DNA of 64,000 bases from Limanda limanda (lineage: Eukaryota; Chordata; Actinopteri; Pleuronectiformes; Pleuronectidae): contig NC_083638.1 of the NCBI RefSeq assembly GCF_963576545.1, positions 1,807,119 to 1,871,118 on the forward strand, read 5' to 3'. The translations under genes and the position numbers were made by a program. A model generated the notes under the pieces. It saw only the letters and a list, made by a program, of their open reading frames with translations, was not told the origin of the DNA and searched no databases. Below are positions 1 through 11,380 of this stretch, in pieces. Within the stretch, counting starts at the first letter, position 1, and each line of letters opens with the position of its first letter.

Positions 1-290
1 GTTTATCTGAGTAACAAAAATCAGCAGTGAAAACATTTCCTTCAGTTTAACTCTGTTCCTTCCCAACGTGTGACAGGGCAGTTAAAGAAGAGATTGAACA
101 CTCACCTGAGGATTCGAGCTTCTCTCAGTTTCATTGATGATCTTCCTCAGCGTCAGGAGCTCAGTCTGGAGAGCGGCTGGGACTCGAACCCTCCTCCTAC
201 CGACACACTGCAGCCAGGGGGAGGAGTGAAGCTGAGGAATGCAGCTCTTCTGGATCCACCACCTGACAAGTGATGACTCTCAGTTGTGGG
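1..290. repeat. Shared flank module R1, copy 1
   Basis: This segment recurs nearly unchanged at 15421-15645 and 44150-44442, each time to the left of a VLIG unit, so it marks the left part of the duplicated unit. On the minus strand it ends with a good splice donor (CTCAG then GTGAGTG, junction at 105/106), so it may be an exon of an unidentified gene. The longest + frame (70-273) is about equally open in copies 1 and 3 but matches no family I recognise. The minus strand also shows a GGTTCGAGTCC stretch like a pol III B box, without a tRNA fold that I can build. Confidence 0.6.
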
Positions 291-2118
291 AGGTAATTAA
301 AAGCATTTAATCTCAGTAGGATTTTGAGTTTTGTGCTGTCATCGTCCTGAGAGGAAGTTATTGATCATCTCCTTTTCCTTTCTTACTGAATCTACGTTGC
401 ACATTTAGATTTTAACTTTCAGTGAGGGTTAGGGTTAGTGTCATTTTTTTCTTTCCTTGATTTCTTACATTTTTGTTTTTACTTCTCCTCATGACATTCG
501 CCCAAAACTGGAAAAACTAAGTTTTCACCTCGGTCCAACAGCTCTAAGAAGCTGCACCACATTACACACACTCATAGATGTCCGTTAAAACACTCAGGTG
601 TACAGTAATAAAGAAGATTCTATTTAATTTGATGTAAAACATTGAGTTTAAAATCTTCAGTGCAGATAAACCAGGTAGGATGAACACAAACTATAACAAT
701 GACCGAATATATTAGTTTGAGGACTCAGGAATAATTCTGAAGCATCAACACAGGACAAGAGAACACAACATTACAGACACACATCTGTACAATAAAATAA
801 AATAAAATTACATAAAATAAAATATAATATAATATATTAAAAAATATATAATAAAAACAACAAGTCACTCTCTAGGTAGATACTTTTTTTATGATTCTAT
901 TTGACTTGTGTGTGTCCTTGGCTCAAAGGCGGCCTTCCTTGTATAATAAATAATAAATTGAGGAACAAGCCTCCTGCTCTTCATCATCAACAAGACAGGG
1001 TCAGAAATGGTTGGAACCAGCCAGTTACAGTAAAGTGTAGCTGAGTGCAGTAACACACCTTTACCAGGGTTACCACAGCAACCTGAGCATCACTGCTTCC
1101 AGCCTCCATTTCTCTGAACAGGGATTTTACTCTGAACTGAAACCAGGCTCCTCCCACCAAATCAGATCAAATCAGACTTTATTGTCATATTGCCAGACAT
1201 ACAACAGCAGTGCAGGCAGAATGAAATGGCGTTTCCCTGGGATCCCTCGATAAGATAAAGAAACTAAACACGTACAAATACAGAATTAAGAACACACATT
1301 GTCAAACTCCAGGCAAGTTGTGTGTGTGTGTGTTTGTGTGTGTGTGTTCAGCTGGTTTCCCTTTGGACTCTGCTGATTGGATACATTGGAGATGTGCTTT
1401 GGGTGCCCCCTTGTGGCTGTTTTACCCCAAGTGGCAGGTGAGTGATGTGTTGCTGCAGAGTTTCCTGTGTGTCCCACCATGTTGCATCAACAGTGGATAC
1501 AGACTGAATGCAGAAGCTAACCAAAATGGTTTTTATGGTATCATTTGATAATTTATGATTCAAATATTGTTTATAGCTATTTTCTTTATTTAAAAACATT
1601 GTTTATGATATTATTTTATTTCATATGTCCTTTTACATAATATCTTGACTCATTATGCAACTAAAAGCAAAAAAACATTTTTGATCAGAAAAAACACAAA
1701 CTGAGATCAACTGACTCATCATTTATTGTAGTTTGTAAATTCGTCACATTATCAACTGTCATTCGCTTATTTAGACGAAATCTAAACATGAGCAAAAAGT
1801 CCCAAAAACAAAAACGTACAAAGACAATTTGTGCTTCATCATCATCATCATCATTGTCCTTGGTACTGTACTTGTCATTTTGAACGGAGCATGTTAATAA
1901 TGGAAAAACACATATTTTAATCAGAAGAATATAATCAAAAGTTAATCCTTAACAATATGTGAATAACTTAAAAAATTGAGTAACGATATAAATTCACCAT
2001 GCACATCTGTTTCTCTGCCCTAAACTACGTAAGGTAATATAAAAGATAATTCATCATATACACAAACATACGGCAACAAAAAGGAACAAAAATACAGGCA
2101 AAAAATATACATACATAC
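291..2118. other. Unit A left flank, no gene seen
   Basis: AT-rich flank repeated in units B (17880-18760 plus 23082-23780) and C (48284-50200). It holds an AAAAT-type run near 790-850, a segment at 1150-1260 (actttattgtcatattgcc) that looks like a dispersed fish repeat end, a GT repeat at 1318-1347 and a short CAT run near 1840. Small ORFs here run through the GT repeat and are not believable genes. Confidence 0.6.
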
Positions 2119-2493
2119 TTTATTTTTACATTTCTCTTTTATCATTGTCATTTCATGAAAACAAGTCGTTCTGCTGGAGGGAGAGTGACTATTAAAAAAC
2201 GACCAAAAAATAAATCATCGAAGAGTCGTGAAGAAAAGAAAATGCACAGAGGTCCAAACTAACTCTGTTGTTTTTTCTTAATTTTCACTGAAACAAATTG
2301 GTGGTTGAGTCACATTAACAAAAATGATACACAAGAGTAAAACAAACAAACCAAACAATAATATCTTGCACATTTTTTCCCAAAAATAGTAATTTTTCCT
2401 GAAGCTGAATTAGACCGAAGACTTGTAGTTCTCTGAATTTGCTTTCAGACCTGCACGGAGGTCCAGACATGTTCCTGAGACTTTCTGGAGAGG
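2119..2493 (-). other. VLIG-A 3' UTR exon (predicted)
   Basis: On the minus strand the large VLIG-A exon continues 24 nt past its TGA to a donor (ATCAG then GTACTT, junction 2734/2733). A polypyrimidine-rich acceptor (ttctcacttacag) opens an exon at 2493. The same donor and acceptor pair exists in copies B and C. An AATAAA signal lies at 2124-2119 on the minus strand. The stop is under 50 nt from the junction, so it should not trigger nonsense-mediated decay. The small ORF over this exon (2315-2548) begins in the intron and is not taken as coding. Confidence 0.5.
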
Positions 2494-2757
2494 CTGTAAG
2501 TGAGAACGTAGAGAATGTGAGAACACAGCAGGAAAATGTCCAGAACATTCACAGAAAGTGAGCGGGCGTGTTGATGACGTTTCTAATGTAAGATGTGAAA
2601 CTGGAAGAAAACAAATCTATAAACAAAGTCTGCACATGTTCAAGAGTCTATGTCAAAAAATTGTTGAGTAAAGATAATATTTCATCCAAGTGAATGTGAA
2701 TCTATTGCTGCATATTAAATTGGACTGAAGTACCTGATGTGTTCAGTTGTACTTTGT

Positions 2758-5700
2758 TCACTTCATGTTGAAGGCGTCGTTCAAACCCTTCAGAGCTTGT
2801 TCCTTTGTGAGTCCCCTCCAGGCCTCTGGGACATCAGCTGGTTCGGCTTCATATATTTCAGCAAATCTGTCATTGTATTGCACCAGGACGTACTTCCAGT
2901 AGTCAGATGCCTCTATGGTGGAGTCTGGAAGAATGATCCAGTCTGGATAGTACTCCTTGTAGTCCTTGTAAGGATGCCACTCCTCTTTGGTGTCTGTGTT
3001 TTTGAATTTACCATCACTGTGCACGCTAGTTGTACACAGTGAATCAACCAGCTTCCCACTTGACTCATACTGGTGTCTGCCAAGACCTTGTGGCCGATGA
3101 ATGGCTGCATGATGCTGCTTGTGTTCTTTGCCACCGGCCTCACAGGGAGCATAACAAAATGGACACTGTCGTCCACAACCAAACAATTGCTTGAAAAGCT
3201 GATCCTGTGGTTTGATTGGAAGCTTGTTCAAAGTCTCATCGATGTCATCAGAGTTTGAGAACTCCTCTTCCAGTTGGTCCTTCAGCTCCTTCATTGAGTC
3301 CTTGAGACACTGGATGAATGAATGACATGAGCTTTGGATTTGAAACAAGGTGGTTTTTGCATCCTCCAATGAAACTGAGATGTCTTTGATCAAATGTTGG
3401 CGCATGTTGCTGATTAGCTTTGTGATGCTTTCCTTGTTATCTGGCAGCGGAGCACCATCCTCTCCTATTGCTGCCCGATCGATCGCTTCTGATATTTTTT
3501 TGTAGATGACTTGTAGATTGTTGTTCTTCAGTTTGCACAAAGTCTTGTCCTCTGACATCTTTTGCCAGATGCGCTCAAATATCCAATCCTTAACATATAT
3601 TTCATAGTTATCAATGTAACTGAGAACACTCATGAATTTTTCTTGTTGCAGCAACTCTTTCTGAATGTTGTACTGGAAGAATGTGCGAGAACCATACTCT
3701 GCTGAATAGGAACTTGTCAGAATGTAATCCACAATGTTTACTCCCAGAGATCCACAGATGAACTGTTTCACAGCAGGTTTGATACAAGACTGGACAAAAT
3801 CTTTTGCTTTGCGTTGGCAGTGATCTTGCTTTTTGTATAAATCAAGAAAATCTGACAGGTACTGAGTCTTGTACTTTTCCAGCTGAGTGTGAGGATTATT
3901 ATCTGACAAGAATCTTTTGTGCATTTTGCCAAATTCCCTTGAAGCAACGCCACAAATGTGAAGTTTCAGGTCAATCTCAAACTGTATATTTGTTTTGCGA
4001 CGGGAGTAACCTGGTTTAAGGGATTCATCGATTTTTTCTAGAAGATCCTTTGTGAAAGAGTCCTGGTAATCTCCATCGGTCATTACCTTATCATGTACAA
4101 ACCTTGTACAAGAGTCAATGATTCTGTCTGCAACGCTCTGCAAATTTCCTTCCCACAGATGTTGGAGCTTCTGCATAACAGTGTCTACATGCTTACGTTT
4201 AGTTTTAAACGGAACTGTCCCCATTTCCTTTAGGTCTGTTACTTTCTTCAAAGCCTCATTGACGTTTATATTACAGAAGTTTTTTCTCAGCTGCTTCAGG
4301 ACACATGCTGCAATGTCTCGCTCTTCCAGGCCGGACAGGTTTCCAGTGGCTTCAGCCCACATCTTTTCAAACTCTTGTGTCAGCTCTTCCTCAGTCAGAG
4401 TTGACGCGTTGCAGTCACTCAGAAGCTTCATGACCTTCTGTTCAATCACACCTTTGTATTCTCTCTGAATGTCCTGAACCTTTTTTAAACTGAGTTTTAG
4501 TTCAAGGGTACAATCCAGTTTTGCCAACACATAACGTTTGATTTCATCTGCAAGGCCTTTGACACTGTTTAAAAAGTCCTCTTTATATTTCTCTATCAGA
4601 TGAACTTGTTTGCCTTTCATCTTGTAGTAGTCGGAGAGTTTTCCCCTCATTGTTGTTTGCTGGTCTGTTATTTTGTCTGACACCTCCGATTTTTTTCCTA
4701 CAACGAATTTTTTCCAACTTTCTACCTCAGATTCATTGTCAGCATTCAATATTTCTACCTCTGCTTGTGTTTGCCAGGTCAGAATCTCTTTTCTGAACTC
4801 CCACTCCCACTGATTGAACTCTTTGCACAAGTTGTCATAGGCTTGAGCCACAAGAGTGTTTCTGAAACTAAAGATGAAGTTCTCATATTTCACTGCCTGC
4901 CAGAGACTCTTCATCCATTCCATAAACTCTGGGATCTGTGACACTTCATTGCACGGGTCCTTCTTCACTGTTTGCAAAAGGTTTTTCTTGAAATCTGCTA
5001 CAGCTTCACTGTAACCTGTGTTCACTGGTGCCATTGGTGGAGTTCCATGCCAGAGTCCTGGGATGTGCCAGTTGTTCTTGTCCATGTCATAGTCCAGCAC
5101 ATCTGTGAACTCTTTGATAGAAGGTTTCTTTTCCATTTCAGCTGCGATTTGAGTCATTTCATTGAGTTGGTCCAGGAGATGTTTTTTTTCTGTCATGTTC
5201 TTGTCATGAGCTGAAACTGATGAAACATTCTGGTGAACAAAATGACAAACTGGCTTTTTTCCAATTTCTTTCATCCTCAAGAATGCGTGCACTGCAATTT
5301 GCAGGACATCTTTCATTTCTGTTGAGTTTTCCATTGCGATGTTGATGATGGTGGCATCACTCAAGCCAATGACAAAGGTTGCTAGCTGGTTGTCGTGCTC
5401 GTAACTGTCCTCTAGTTGTGCCAGATCAGGAGCCTTAAGACCCTCTGTGTCAATGAGGACAATAAAATCACAGTTTAACTCCCTTTTCAAATCCTCTCCA
5501 ACTTTGAGGAAGAGCATGAAAGCTCCTCTTGTGCATCTGCCGCTGCTGACAGGAAACTGCACACCAAACATGGTGTTGAGGAGCGTTGACTTACCGCTGC
5601 TCTGAACACCCAACACAGTCAATACCAACAGTCTGCTCCTCTGTCCAACCTTCTTGTGAAGCTCCATCAGTACGTCTGTCACCCACCTCTCTGGGACGTT

Positions 5701-7430
5701 GGAGGCATCTCCGTCCAAAAGCTCTAAAGGATATCCATCCAACAGCATTTCAGCTGCCAAACCAGGGAGCTGGGATATTTCATCAGCTGTTAAGCTGCTG
5801 GTTGAGAACTCGTAGATCAGTCCCATCTCTCTCATGTAATGCTCTGTTCCTAAAGAGCTATCCAATAAAGCTTGGTCTAACTCTGCTATGAGTTTGACGT
5901 CTTTCTTCTTGCATTGCTCTTTGAATTCGTTACGTAACACAGAGAGTTTGCCTCGTGAATGTGTATTAAACTTCAGTTTCATCCACTTCAGGAAAATATC
6001 TCTTTTTTCTCTGTCACTTGTCGATAAGCACTTGATGAACCTCTTCATTCCTTTGGAGGCATCAGAATTTTGTTGCTTCTGTCTGATCTGTCTTTTCTCT
6101 TCCTGAAGTTTACATTTATAGTCTTCAGGGCCAGAATCACCAGATGTCTTCAGTCTACACTCTTCCTTTTCTAACTTTGACAACCTCTTCCAGTTCGTTC
6201 CTTGCAAAGTCAGATTTCGTTTTTTAGAGTCTGGTATACCTCGCACTCCAATGTCGTCCATGATCTCCTCAGCTGCTTTTCTCTGTGCGTCAGTTTTGCT
6301 TTCGTCCACAGACAGACCAAGTTCAACAGCTTTTCCAACCATATCTTCAATGCTCATGGTGTCTTTCACATCTAACAGGGATGCCTTGATGACCTCACAA
6401 AGTTTCTTTGAGAACTCTGCCACGTTTAGCCTCTGTTCTTTGACCTTCACTTTGTTCTTTTGTAAACCTAATTCCTCCACCAATCTCTTCACAGACATCA
6501 TCTCCTCTCTGGCATTCCCTCCCTTTCGATTGACGACTAAGAAGAGTTTTGACTTCACATCTTGAAGAGAAGATAGAAACCTGTGCTCACTTTCTTCCAC
6601 GCTGTCCAGAAACACAAAGGTAGCTGTTGATACTTGAAAGAGAAAGTTGAATTGTGTGAGTGATTCACTAATGTCCCCTCGCAAATCTGCGAAGGCTACT
6701 GGCCCTGGAAAAACATCTAAACTTCTCTTACCGCAGGGAAGGTACCAGCAAACCTCAACAAGCCCATCTGCAATTTCTCTTTTGACTGCCCCCCCCTCCA
6801 CTTCTCTGTGTATGAAGATGTTGCAGTTCTGTTGCCCTCTGCTGAGGACATGATTCAAAAACTGGGACTTGGATAAACTGCTGTTCTTCAGCCTCACAAA
6901 GGAGAAGAATGGTATATTTGCTTGGAGAATGTTGTCTTCAACAAACCCTCTTGATTCAGACATATCATGTGGACGCCACTCTTTGACGATGTCTCTCAGA
7001 GCCCACAGCATCAGGGTACACTGACTCTTGTGGCCGCTGGGCAACAGCAGTGGAAGAGAAAACTGGCACATTGACATCTTGAGGGCCATTTCCTGCTGCA
7101 GGATGCTGTCAGCGCAATGGAAGAGAGCGACTATGAGGTCGAGGGGGTTAACCTCATCGTCTCTAGGGTCATCAGCAGTGTATAGGTCTTCATCAAAGAG
7201 ATCATTGTCTTCCTCAATGTTTTCCTCTGGCCTGATTGATGATTGTATTGAGCTCCTGCATTCTGCATTCATTTGCAACAGTTTTCTGAGGAAACTCCAT
7301 GGTATTTCCTCCAGCGATAAAACTGATTTTTCTTCAAAACTATTTTTGTTGATCTCAAAGAGAGACCGTAGATTGAGTTTGTTGGGATAATAGTCCTTCA
7401 GTCCAAGTTTTACGAGAAAGCTCAACAGGG
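2758..7430 (-). CDS. gvin1-like: VLIG-A: interferon-induced very large GTPase, main coding exon
   Basis: Very large interferon-inducible GTPase of the VLIG/GVIN (URGCP-related) family; in vertebrates these are induced by interferons and act in cytosol and nucleus, with poorly defined function. About 1,557 codons are open in this single exon. In frame numbering from 7452, the N-terminal part opens LLSFLVKLGLKDYYPNKL, typical of the family. The G domain follows: P-loop GVQSSGKST at about 615-623, RCTRGAF switch, DTEG at about 668-671, then HFVHQNV where other GTPases carry N/TKxD. A long charged helical body fills about 870-1400. A Cys/His cluster (C1426, C1430, C1433, C1437, then a His-rich stretch and HRPQGLGR) precedes a conserved tail ending AFNMK. 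The ATG at 7452 lies in the polypyrimidine tract of the acceptor (ttctctttgacag), so the true exon starts at 7430 in phase 1 and joins the 5' exon at 8852-8926 through a GCC codon. No frameshift or stop is seen. P-loop Ser replaces the Thr of copies B and C. Confidence 0.93.
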
Positions 7431-8480
7431 CTGTCAAAGAGAAAGAGAACATACATTATAGAAATTCACGACTTGCACCACCTATTGTGTTGTATATTGT
7501 GCTGTCTGTTTTATACTAGCCAGTCTCTCTCTCTCTCTCTCTCTCTGGGTCACTCTCTCTGGGTCTCTCGCTCTGTCTGTCTCTCTTGCTTTGGATATCT
7601 CTCTCTCTCTGGGTCTCTCTCTCTCAAATTGACACAGTCTGTCTCTCTTCCAAAAAAATAAAAAATTCTCTTTTCGACCCGGCAAAATTTTAGGCACCCA
7701 TTCAAAATTTCTCGGCAGGAGGAATTTTCTATTTATGGGTGACTAGTGGTGCCTGCTAACGCTAGCTCCGGTGGTGATGATGGCGATGGTGGTCCAAGGC
7801 CATGTAACGAGACTCCCTACATGGGCATGGTTTCAAAAATGACATGTATTTCGCACGTAATCCCATTTGACGCACTCTAGCGTATCGTTTCTGACATAGA
7901 GGAACCACAACAAATCGCGGGAGTTGTTTTTTTCCAGAGTTTTTGGAATTAACGTGTAGAAGCACTAGAAAAGTGGAATTTTCATAACATGTCCCCTTTA
8001 ATGTGATTGGATCAGTGGGTTGAGCCGCTGACTCAGTGATCCACTGGTTGTGAGTTCAAAACCAACTGAAGCCAAAAATTACTTTTGAACAAATATAGGA
8101 ATGTGTATTAGTGGTCTTTGTGAAAATGAAGTTTGAGCAATCAACCCCAAAATCCTGTCAGATGATCAGAGTCAACACCTTATCAAGTCAAGGCTATCGC
8201 TATCACTGCATACACATTAATAGTGATAGTGCCACCTACTGATCAAGTCTCTCTCTCTCTCAGTCTCTCTCTCTTTTATACCAGCCAGTCTCTCTCTCTC
8301 TCTCTGGGTCTCTCTCTGGGTCTCTCTCTGGGTCTCTCTCTCTCTCTCTCAAATTGACACAGTCTGTCTCTCTTCCCAAAGAAAACTAAAAGTCTCTTTT
8401 TGACCCGGCAAAATTCTAGGCACCCATTCGAAATTTCTCGGCATGAAGAATTATCTAGTTATCATTATTGTTGATGCCCT
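7431..8480. repeat. Large VLIG-A intron: paired TC-rich direct repeats with MITE and SINE-like sequence
   Basis: Two copies of a segment of roughly 200 bp (about 7508-7740 and 8273-8460) share a (TC)n tract, a caaattgacacagtctgtc block and the phrase gacccggcaaaattytaggcac. Between them lies a MITE-like end (cataacatgtcccctttaa, about 7980) and a SINE-like piece at about 8005-8070 (gtgggttgagccgctgactc, then gttcaaaaccaac). The matching introns of copies B and C lack this block, so it arose in A after the duplications. Confidence 0.5.
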
Positions 8481-8489
8481 TGTTGTGAG

Positions 8490-8760
8490 TCACTTTGGAT
8501 AAAAGCGCCATTTAAATGAAATGTAATGTAAACACAAAGAGAACTGCTGCCAATGCCTTGACATCCAAACCATCAAACGCAGTTCAAAGGAAAACTTTTG
8601 TATGTGAGGGGGAACACGGACAGAGAGGTTCTCCTCCATCTGACCAGGAATGGTCAGATGAAGCAAGCCAGAGACTTGAAGATGTTGATGGTCGTGGGCC
8701 ATTGGCTTATAGTCCTCAGCTGGTGGACAGAATTCAGTATAAATTTGGTAGCTACAGCTT
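8490..8760 (+). mobile_element. Retroelement-derived fragment in VLIG-A intron
   Basis: A SINE-type tail (gtcactttggataaaagcgcc) is followed by a + strand open stretch reading REVLLHLTRNGQMKQARD. Orthologous stretches lie in the same intron of copies B (29240-29475) and C (56480-56775). From memory this resembles the C-terminal endonuclease-like tail found in many fish non-LTR repeats; copy B preserves more of it (RQDL, then VVFFVELT). It inserted before the tandem duplication and is decayed here. Confidence 0.4.
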
Positions 8761-8851
8761 TGTGCCCATTCACGCAACAAGCATACAGATCTCAACATAT
8801 TGCTTTGTAAGCTCTCTGTGTTCATACACAAATAAAAGTTGAATGAGTTAC

Positions 8852-8926
8852 CTGCAAGCTCTTCACTTTCTGGGTCTCTTGTAGACATGGTCAAAGCCTT
8901 CCCTGAATATCTCTGTGCGTCAAAAT
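8852..8926 (-). CDS. gvin1-like: VLIG-A 5' coding exon 3 (75 bp)
   Basis: On the minus strand this exon lies between an acceptor (tatttttctccag) and a donor (GCAG then GTAACTC). It reads in phase as DFDAQRYSGKALTM, then STRDPESEELA. Its final G plus CC from the large exon makes an alanine codon, giving EELA-ALLSFL across the junction. The same 75 bp exon occurs in copies B and C with only substitutions. It holds an internal in-frame ATG (8888-8886) that could itself start translation. It is too short for ORF finders, so it rests on splice sites, phase and three-copy conservation. Confidence 0.75.
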
Positions 8927-9676
8927 CTGGAGAAAAATATATATTAACTTGTAAGTTTCACAGAACAATTGTTACTGAATTTCACCAATGCCAAATACAG
9001 TTATTCTACAGAATTTAGAATTTAATTGATTTTAGTTACCAACTACAGGTTGAAATCACAAATCACTTCATTCAGTCCAATTCAAACCTTAATTGTCTGA
9101 TTTGCAGCAACAGGTTCAAATTGTCTTCATTTGAACCTGATTCTAGTCTTAACCGTCAAATTAAGTTCAGTACATAACAAAAAAAATATTTCTCATTGAA
9201 CTATCTATCACATTGTGACTTTTGTCATTTCCTTAAGAAAGTCGTGTATTGTATGAATGGACCAAGATTCTGTGTGACCTGCACCCACTGAGTCTGTTAT
9301 GAAAGCCAACCTGCACTGCCCACACAGATTGTCTTAATCTGTGACCTGTACTGAAAAGAGTTTTTGTGGTGACAGTGGACTTTATGAAAATATAGACAAC
9401 ATGTCTCCACTTCCTCCCATTGTGAAAAACTGAGGCCAAAATATCTTGGGTGTGCTATAATTGATTGAAGCTCTGTACGTTTCTACAACAGTAAGTTGCT
9501 GTTCCTGTTTTGCATTTGTTGGAATGTACAGCGAGCTATGGAGGTTAACTCCTGATCACTACTGCGATGAGGGAATTTAGTCTTTATCCTTTTCCTCTGC
9601 TTATAAATTTAATTAATTATTTATTGAGCTCCATTTGATCTAAAGGCCCACCTTCAAAGTATTCACAGGAATGTAC

Positions 9677-9759
9677 CTGTAAGCGCTCCTTCTTCCGTGT
9701 TCATCGCAGACATGATCTGACTTCTCCTTGTCTTCCTTGACTCCCTTGTGCCTCAAAAC
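9677..9759 (-). CDS. gvin1-like: VLIG-A 5' exon 2 (83 bp) with candidate start ATG at 9713
   Basis: Acceptor tctcttccag and donor ACAG-GTACAT bound an 83 bp exon. From the ATG at 9713-9711 it encodes MSAMNTEEGALT and ends in phase 1, reading straight into exon 3. The preceding 46 nt would be 5' UTR. If exon 1 is spliced to it, the ATG in exon 1 opens a short frame of about 22 codons that stops at a TGA overlapping the second ATG of this exon, so exon 1 then acts as an upstream ORF. This arrangement is the same in all three copies. Confidence 0.6.
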
Positions 9760-9874
9760 CTGGAAGAGATATACATTTGTTTCTCTAGTTTCAGAACCAC
9801 TGTCATAATCAGACATTCAAATCAGATCAATCAAATCATTAAACTAAGTTTCCAGCATGTAAACGAAAACGTAC

Positions 9875-9928
9875 CTGACATGGTGTTAGGAGAGTGTGCA
9901 GCTGCTCCTGTCAGCTCTGCTATTTATA
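9875..9928 (-). promoter_or_regulatory. VLIG-A TATA box and exon 1 (ATGTCAG, donor)
   Basis: TATAAATA lies at 9928-9921 on the minus strand. About 30 bp downstream a start site would give a very short exon 1 that ends ACCATGTCAG at 9875, followed by GTACG. TATA box, ATG and donor are preserved in copies B (30565-30510) and C (63261-63208). Joined directly to exon 3, the exon 1 ATG gives an open frame beginning MSDFDAQRYSGK that runs into the GTPase. I did not find a convincing interferon-response element (GAAANNGAAA) close by. Confidence 0.55.
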
Positions 9929-9983
9929 ATAGACAAGCAGAGCCAAAAGCATTTGATGCACTGGAACAACAGGTTCTCTCTTG

Positions 9984-10244
9984 TTCCCTCCCTTCTGGAA
10001 AATAGGTCACTTTGTCTTAATTGAGGGGCAAAATGTCACCGACTGGGCCTCACAAAGATATCTGTACAGGAGCACACACACACACACAGACACACACACA
10101 CACACTCACACAGTTTTACCATTTATTTTGTTTCCATGCACTGGTTTTGCCCATGATATTGTTTAATTTGCTATCTAATCCCAGTGGGAGGGGCTAAATG
10201 TATAAAGCTTCAAGCCCCTGCCAGGAGTCTGAGTCTGGTTACAG
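9984..10244. other. Upstream promoter segment present in A, absent in B
   Basis: A 261 bp stretch upstream of the TATA box, including a CA repeat at about 10072-10107. Copy C keeps the corresponding sequence in part (63320-63470), while copy B joins its flanks directly at 30620/30621. Confidence 0.55.
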
Positions 10245-11380
10245 AGGCAGTGCCTTTGCTTGTTATTGGTTGATTGGAATGTGATTATTTTACTCTCCGA
10301 GCATCAACTACAAATCCCTCTAGGTGGAGCTGCACTACCTTCACTACTCTTCCCTCTTTCTTCCTTTGAGCATTTAGTTTTTATAATCACATCCAGTTTG
10401 GCATAGATCGCTGAGTGCAGGTTACTGACAACCCCGATCTAGTTTTTGACAACTTTTTAAAGTTCTTCTGGCTTTCGTGTTTGATTGAGTTCCTTATGCT
10501 TACGTTTGTGTTTGTCTGAAGCGACAGTGCAATTCTCTCACTCAACCAACAGTTTGCGTGTCTGCAAAAGTACAAAATAAAAGAATGTTGTCCAGCCGGT
10601 GTAAACAAGGATCACTCCCAACCTCTTCTCGTAAACAGTCTGCTTTTCATTGTTGAAATATTTATTCATCACTTCCTCATAAGCTTAGGGGAATTGTTTG
10701 CTATCTTGTTGAATAACCGGTTTTGTCACATGACCAAAACCAGGCGAGTGCACTCATGACAAGAGGTGAATTGAGTGCATTGGTGTTCTGATGAGGATCC
10801 ACTTCTGATTCCCAGTATCAAATAGCATGAGATTTCTGTCTCATTTGATATTTTTATTAAAGTGTTGCATTAAATTGATGGACACAATGATAAGTAGTGT
10901 CATGATTGACAGCTGAGACTGACTCCTGATTGGTAATGTATGTGTGTGGGAGGGTCTCTCTCAGTACTTGTGTGTTTGTGCAGTGTCTTTATTTTACATT
11001 TGGCATTTGTTTGACACAGTGTACAGTTGACTTTGCTAAAATTATGAAATTTTACTAAATAATACTTAAAGCTATAAAAAACATTGACTCTATAGTAGCT
11101 TTAAGGATACATTTTTTATGTATATTCTTCACATGACCTGAGTTTATATATCATCATCATTACCACCACTAGTAACTATACTGTATATCAACAATAAATC
11201 ATGGAACACAATAAATGTAGCACTATTGTCCATGAAAAGAAAAAGATGCAGCACAGCAGGCTCCTTACTGCGTTCAAAAAGGATCCATGAGTCCAATGTG
11301 CATTTTGTGACTTTTATTAATACTTGACCCCCCCCACACCGGTTATTATGAATAATAAAAATTAGCAATAACAACTGGAG
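10245..11380. other. Unit A upstream flank, no gene seen
   Basis: Conserved with unit B at 30621-31620. A minus-strand double CCAAT (complement of attggttgattgg, about 10263-10280) lies 340 bp upstream of the TATA box and may be regulatory. A 73-codon minus frame at 10387-10608 is also open in unit B, but it has no recognisable domain and may be open by chance between recent duplicates. Confidence 0.5.

Noticed and set aside
150..230. tRNA-like B box in the R1 module
   Set aside because: GGTTCGAGTCC is present on the minus strand, but a matching T stem and A box at the right distance were not found.
5586..7390. Plus-strand ORFs of 60-150 codons opposite the VLIG large exons
   Set aside because: They recur at the same places in all copies as shadows of the strongly coding minus strand.
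7431..7452. ATG at 7452 (and the equivalent at 55395) as the start of the VLIG protein
   Set aside because: It lies inside the polypyrimidine tract of a splice acceptor; copy B lacks it, and family homology begins only after the AG.
9935..10110. Interferon-response elements upstream of the VLIG-A TATA box
   Set aside because: I looked for GAAANNGAAA and TTCNNNGAA-type sites and found only a weak ttccagaa; not enough to call.
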